The position numbers and the translations under genes are program-made. DNA of 64,000 bases from Clostridium_AF sediminicola (lineage in GTDB: Bacteria; Bacillota; Clostridia; Clostridiales; Clostridiaceae). Every line of letters starts with the position of its first letter. The first letter of the stretch is position 1. This document shows positions 62,567-64,000 of the stretch, in pieces. The stretch is taken from NCBI RefSeq assembly GCF_050402865.1, contig NZ_BAABMF010000019.1, positions 26,774 through 90,773 of the forward strand, written 5' to 3'. The notes under the pieces were generated by a model. It did no database searches, had not been told where the DNA came from, and was given only the letters and a program-made list of their open reading frames with translations.

Positions 62567-62600
62567 ACTATATTATATAGTATGCTATTGAACATTGCAA
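62567..62600 (-). promoter_or_regulatory. Promoter of the padR operon with palindromic operator
   Basis: On the minus strand TTGCAA (62595-62600), 17 bp and TATAAT (62572-62577). The perfect palindrome ACTATATTATATAGT (62567-62581) covers the -10 box, as expected for PadR autoregulation. Confidence 0.68.
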
Positions 62601-62648
62601 GGTACCATTTATTTTTTAATACTGTTATTTTTTTAATAGCAAACTTTT

Positions 62649-62892
62649 ATAAATTACGAACAAGTTCGAAATTTATAGTGACAAGTTACAAGTGATAAGC
62701 GACAAGTTGTGGATACCTTTCGCAAGCGAAAGCTTTTAATTAAATAAAAGATAAAAAAATTCCTTTTGCGTAGCAAAAGCTCATTGCTCCATCATCGAAG
62801 ATGATAAAAGCTTAGTTAAAGATTTTCTGCAAAAAAATCATCCTTAATTTGTCACTTGTAACTTATCACTTGTCACTGTCCTAGTTCGTACT
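62649..62892 (+). repeat. Modular hairpin repeat, copy 3 (complete)
   Basis: This is the best complete copy: left palindrome with ACGAACAAGTTCG (62649-62676), AGTGACAAG iterations, stems CTTTCGCAAGCGAAAG, TTTTGCGTAGCAAAA and ATCATCGAAGATGAT, then AAAGATTTTCTGCA and the inverted iterations ending CACTGTCCTAGTTCGTA. It fills most of the gap 62541-62981 between divergent genes and has no coding frame. Confidence 0.75.
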
Positions 62893-62981
62893 TTATTTCA
62901 ATTATGTAACGTGGTATAGCTTTTATAAAAAATATGTGCTAGAATAATTTATCTATAAATATACATGAAAGAGGTATAAAT

Positions 62982-63881
62982 ATGAAACAAGAATTTAAGG
63001 CAGACCTTATCTTACTTTCTATAACAGTATTTTGGGGTGCAAGTTTTCCTATTATGAGTGTAGCTTTAAAATATATTCCACCTTTTAGTTTTTTATCATT
63101 AAGATACTTGATATCCGCATTGATTTTACTACCATTTGGAATAAAGTCTATTAAAAATATTAGTAAAGATACAATTAAAGCAGCTTTTTTTATTGGTTTA
63201 TCTTTGTTTTTAGGTAGTGGATTACAACTATTAGGCCTTCTCTACACTTCACCAAGTAAATCTGGCTTTTTAACCGGCTTAAATGTAATAATCGTTCCTT
63301 TGATAATAATAGTAATTTATAAAAAAGTTCCTGAATTCAAAACAATATTTGGTGTTATCTTATCTATAATGGGGTTAGCTTTTATGTCTTACGATGGGAG
63401 TTTTACTTTAAATATTGGCGATATTCTTACCATACTTTGTGCAATTGCATTTGCAGCACAAATTTTATTAGTAGATAAATATAGTAATAACTGTGATATA
63501 TTTCTGCTTACTTCATTAGAAATGCTAATTGTCGGATTGCTTGGTCTTATTCCTGCTATTTATTATGAAAATATGAATATAGTAATAAACAAGATTTCGG
63601 TTTCATCTATTTTATATTTAGCTTTATTCTGTACAGTATATGCTTATTTTCTTCAAAATAAAGTTCAAAAATATACTGACCCTACCCATGCAGCTATTAT
63701 TTTTTTAGCAGAACCAGTATTTGGAGCTATTTTTTCTATTTTTATTGGAGATAAACTTGGTGGTAACACTTTTATAGGATGTATTTTTATACTTATTGGA
63801 ATGGTATCCATAAACATGTCATGGAATATAAAGAAGTTATTTAATAAAAGAAATGTAATAAAAAAAGCCCACTTGAACTGA
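62982..63881 (+). CDS. DMT-superfamily (EamA) transporter
   Basis: The 299-residue protein has ten helices in two EamA repeats, starting 'ADLILLSITVFWGASFPIMSVALKYIPPFSFLSLRYLISALILLP' and with 'TVYAYFLQNKVQKYTDPTHAAIIFLAEPVFGAIFSIFIGDKLGG' in the second. Its substrate is unknown. The stop codon appears to be part of the IS end that follows, so the last few residues may be altered. Ribosome site GAAAGAGG. Confidence 0.88.
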   Translation: MKQEFKADLILLSITVFWGASFPIMSVALKYIPPFSFLSLRYLISALILLPFGIKSIKNISKDTIKAAFFIGLSLFLGSGLQLLGLLYTSPSKSGFLTGLNVIIVPLIIIVIYKKVPEFKTIFGVILSIMGLAFMSYDGSFTLNIGDILTILCAIAFAAQILLVDKYSNNCDIFLLTSLEMLIVGLLGLIPAIYYENMNIVINKISVSSILYLALFCTVYAYFLQNKVQKYTDPTHAAIIFLAEPVFGAIFSIFIGDKLGGNTFIGCIFILIGMVSINMSWNIKKLFNKRNVIKKAHLN

Positions 63882-64000
63882 CTCTTGTCAAGTAGACAGG
63901 TAATTTAATTAAAAATTTATGCACATTTTGGTGCTTGATTTCGATATTCTATTGGAGTCAAGCACCCTAATTTTTTTTGAAATCTTTCTTCATTGTAGAA
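63876..64000 (-). mobile_element. IS3-family insertion sequence end (cut by window edge)
   Basis: The end TGAACTGACTCTTGTCAAGT (from about 63876) resembles the terminal repeat of IS3-family (IS150-like) elements, and the transposase end encoded on the minus strand follows. Only one end is visible. Confidence 0.72.
63917..64000 (-). CDS. IS3-family transposase OrfB, C-terminal fragment
   Basis: The minus-strand frame open at the right edge encodes 'FYNEERFQKKLGCLTPIEY', then 'RNQAPKCA' and a stop at 63917-63919. Y-N-x-x-R-x-q-k-k-L-g-x-x-T-P-x-E-Y is the standard last block of IS3-family integrase-core transposases. The catalytic DDE part lies outside the window. Confidence 0.85.
   Translation of the reverse strand, partial: FYNEERFQKKLGCLTPIEYRNQAPKCA

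Noticed and set aside
26063..62892. CRISPR array from the repeated hairpins
   Set aside because: The copies are tens of kilobases apart, lack regular spacers, and no cas genes are present.
1..64000. tRNA or rRNA genes
   Set aside because: No cloverleaf-like GTTCNANNC blocks with matching acceptor arms or rRNA-like GC-rich segments were seen.

Overview
The window is a low-GC (about 30% by eye), densely packed chromosomal segment from an anaerobic member of the Firmicutes, most likely Clostridia. Support for this comes from the AT-rich codon use, AGGAGG-type ribosome sites, sigma-A promoters with 17-bp spacers, YesMN-type two-component regulation, an oxygen-sensitive radical-SAM sulfatase-maturating enzyme, and a selenoprotein of the clostridial CC/Se type. 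No tRNA, rRNA or CRISPR array was seen.

Region 1 (1-19.5 kb) is a carbohydrate island. A minus-strand operon (16606 to 5225) reads: cytoplasmic sulfatase, CUT1 sugar permease, sugar-binding lipoprotein, second permease, alpha/beta hydrolase, VOC protein, FGGY sugar kinase, TIM-barrel sugar isomerase, class II aldolase, phosphomannose-isomerase-like protein, TauE/SafE anion exporter. I read it as import of a sulfated sugar, removal of the sulfate inside the cell, phosphorylation, isomerisation and aldol cleavage, with export of the sulfur oxyanion. Two promoters in the operon (before the sulfatase and before the first permease) carry almost the same 39-bp box at the same distance from a weak -35, which looks like an activator site. 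Regulators flank the operon: a YesM/YesN pair, a cupin-AraC protein, and the tail of another AraC protein. Three URO-D/methyltransferase-like genes are present, one of them a 5'-truncated duplicate. The enzyme that would activate the sulfatase (anSME) lies 40 kb away at 56485.

Region 2 (19.5-38.2 kb) is mostly housekeeping and membrane genes: M18 aminopeptidase, MATE and DMT exporters, a membrane Fe-S protein behind a CsoR/CstR-like operator, QueT, CapA, CDF, CBS proteins, alanine dehydrogenase and GlnRS. It also holds two promoter-to-terminator units without a gene (candidate small RNAs) and a selenoprotein gene with an in-frame UGA, a SECIS hairpin and a non-AUG start.

Region 3 (38.3-48.5 kb) is a murein-peptide uptake and recycling operon: OppBCDF-A, LD-carboxypeptidase, M20 amidohydrolase, a decayed beta-lactamase-like serine hydrolase, and L-Ala-D/L-Glu epimerase.

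Region 4 (48.8-64 kb) has a 2-hydroxyacid dehydrogenase, a glycolipid glycosyltransferase, an AlaX editing protein, an FHA protein, a NitT/TauT-type ABC transporter divergent from anSME, a polar amino-acid ABC operon with an ARG-box-like promoter, a Nudix protein, a PadR-DUF1700-DUF4097 operon and a DMT transporter whose end abuts an IS3-family element cut by the window edge. A family of modular hairpin repeats (about 240 bp, MITE-like) is scattered through regions 2-4, and in two cases begins at the stop codon of the gene before it.
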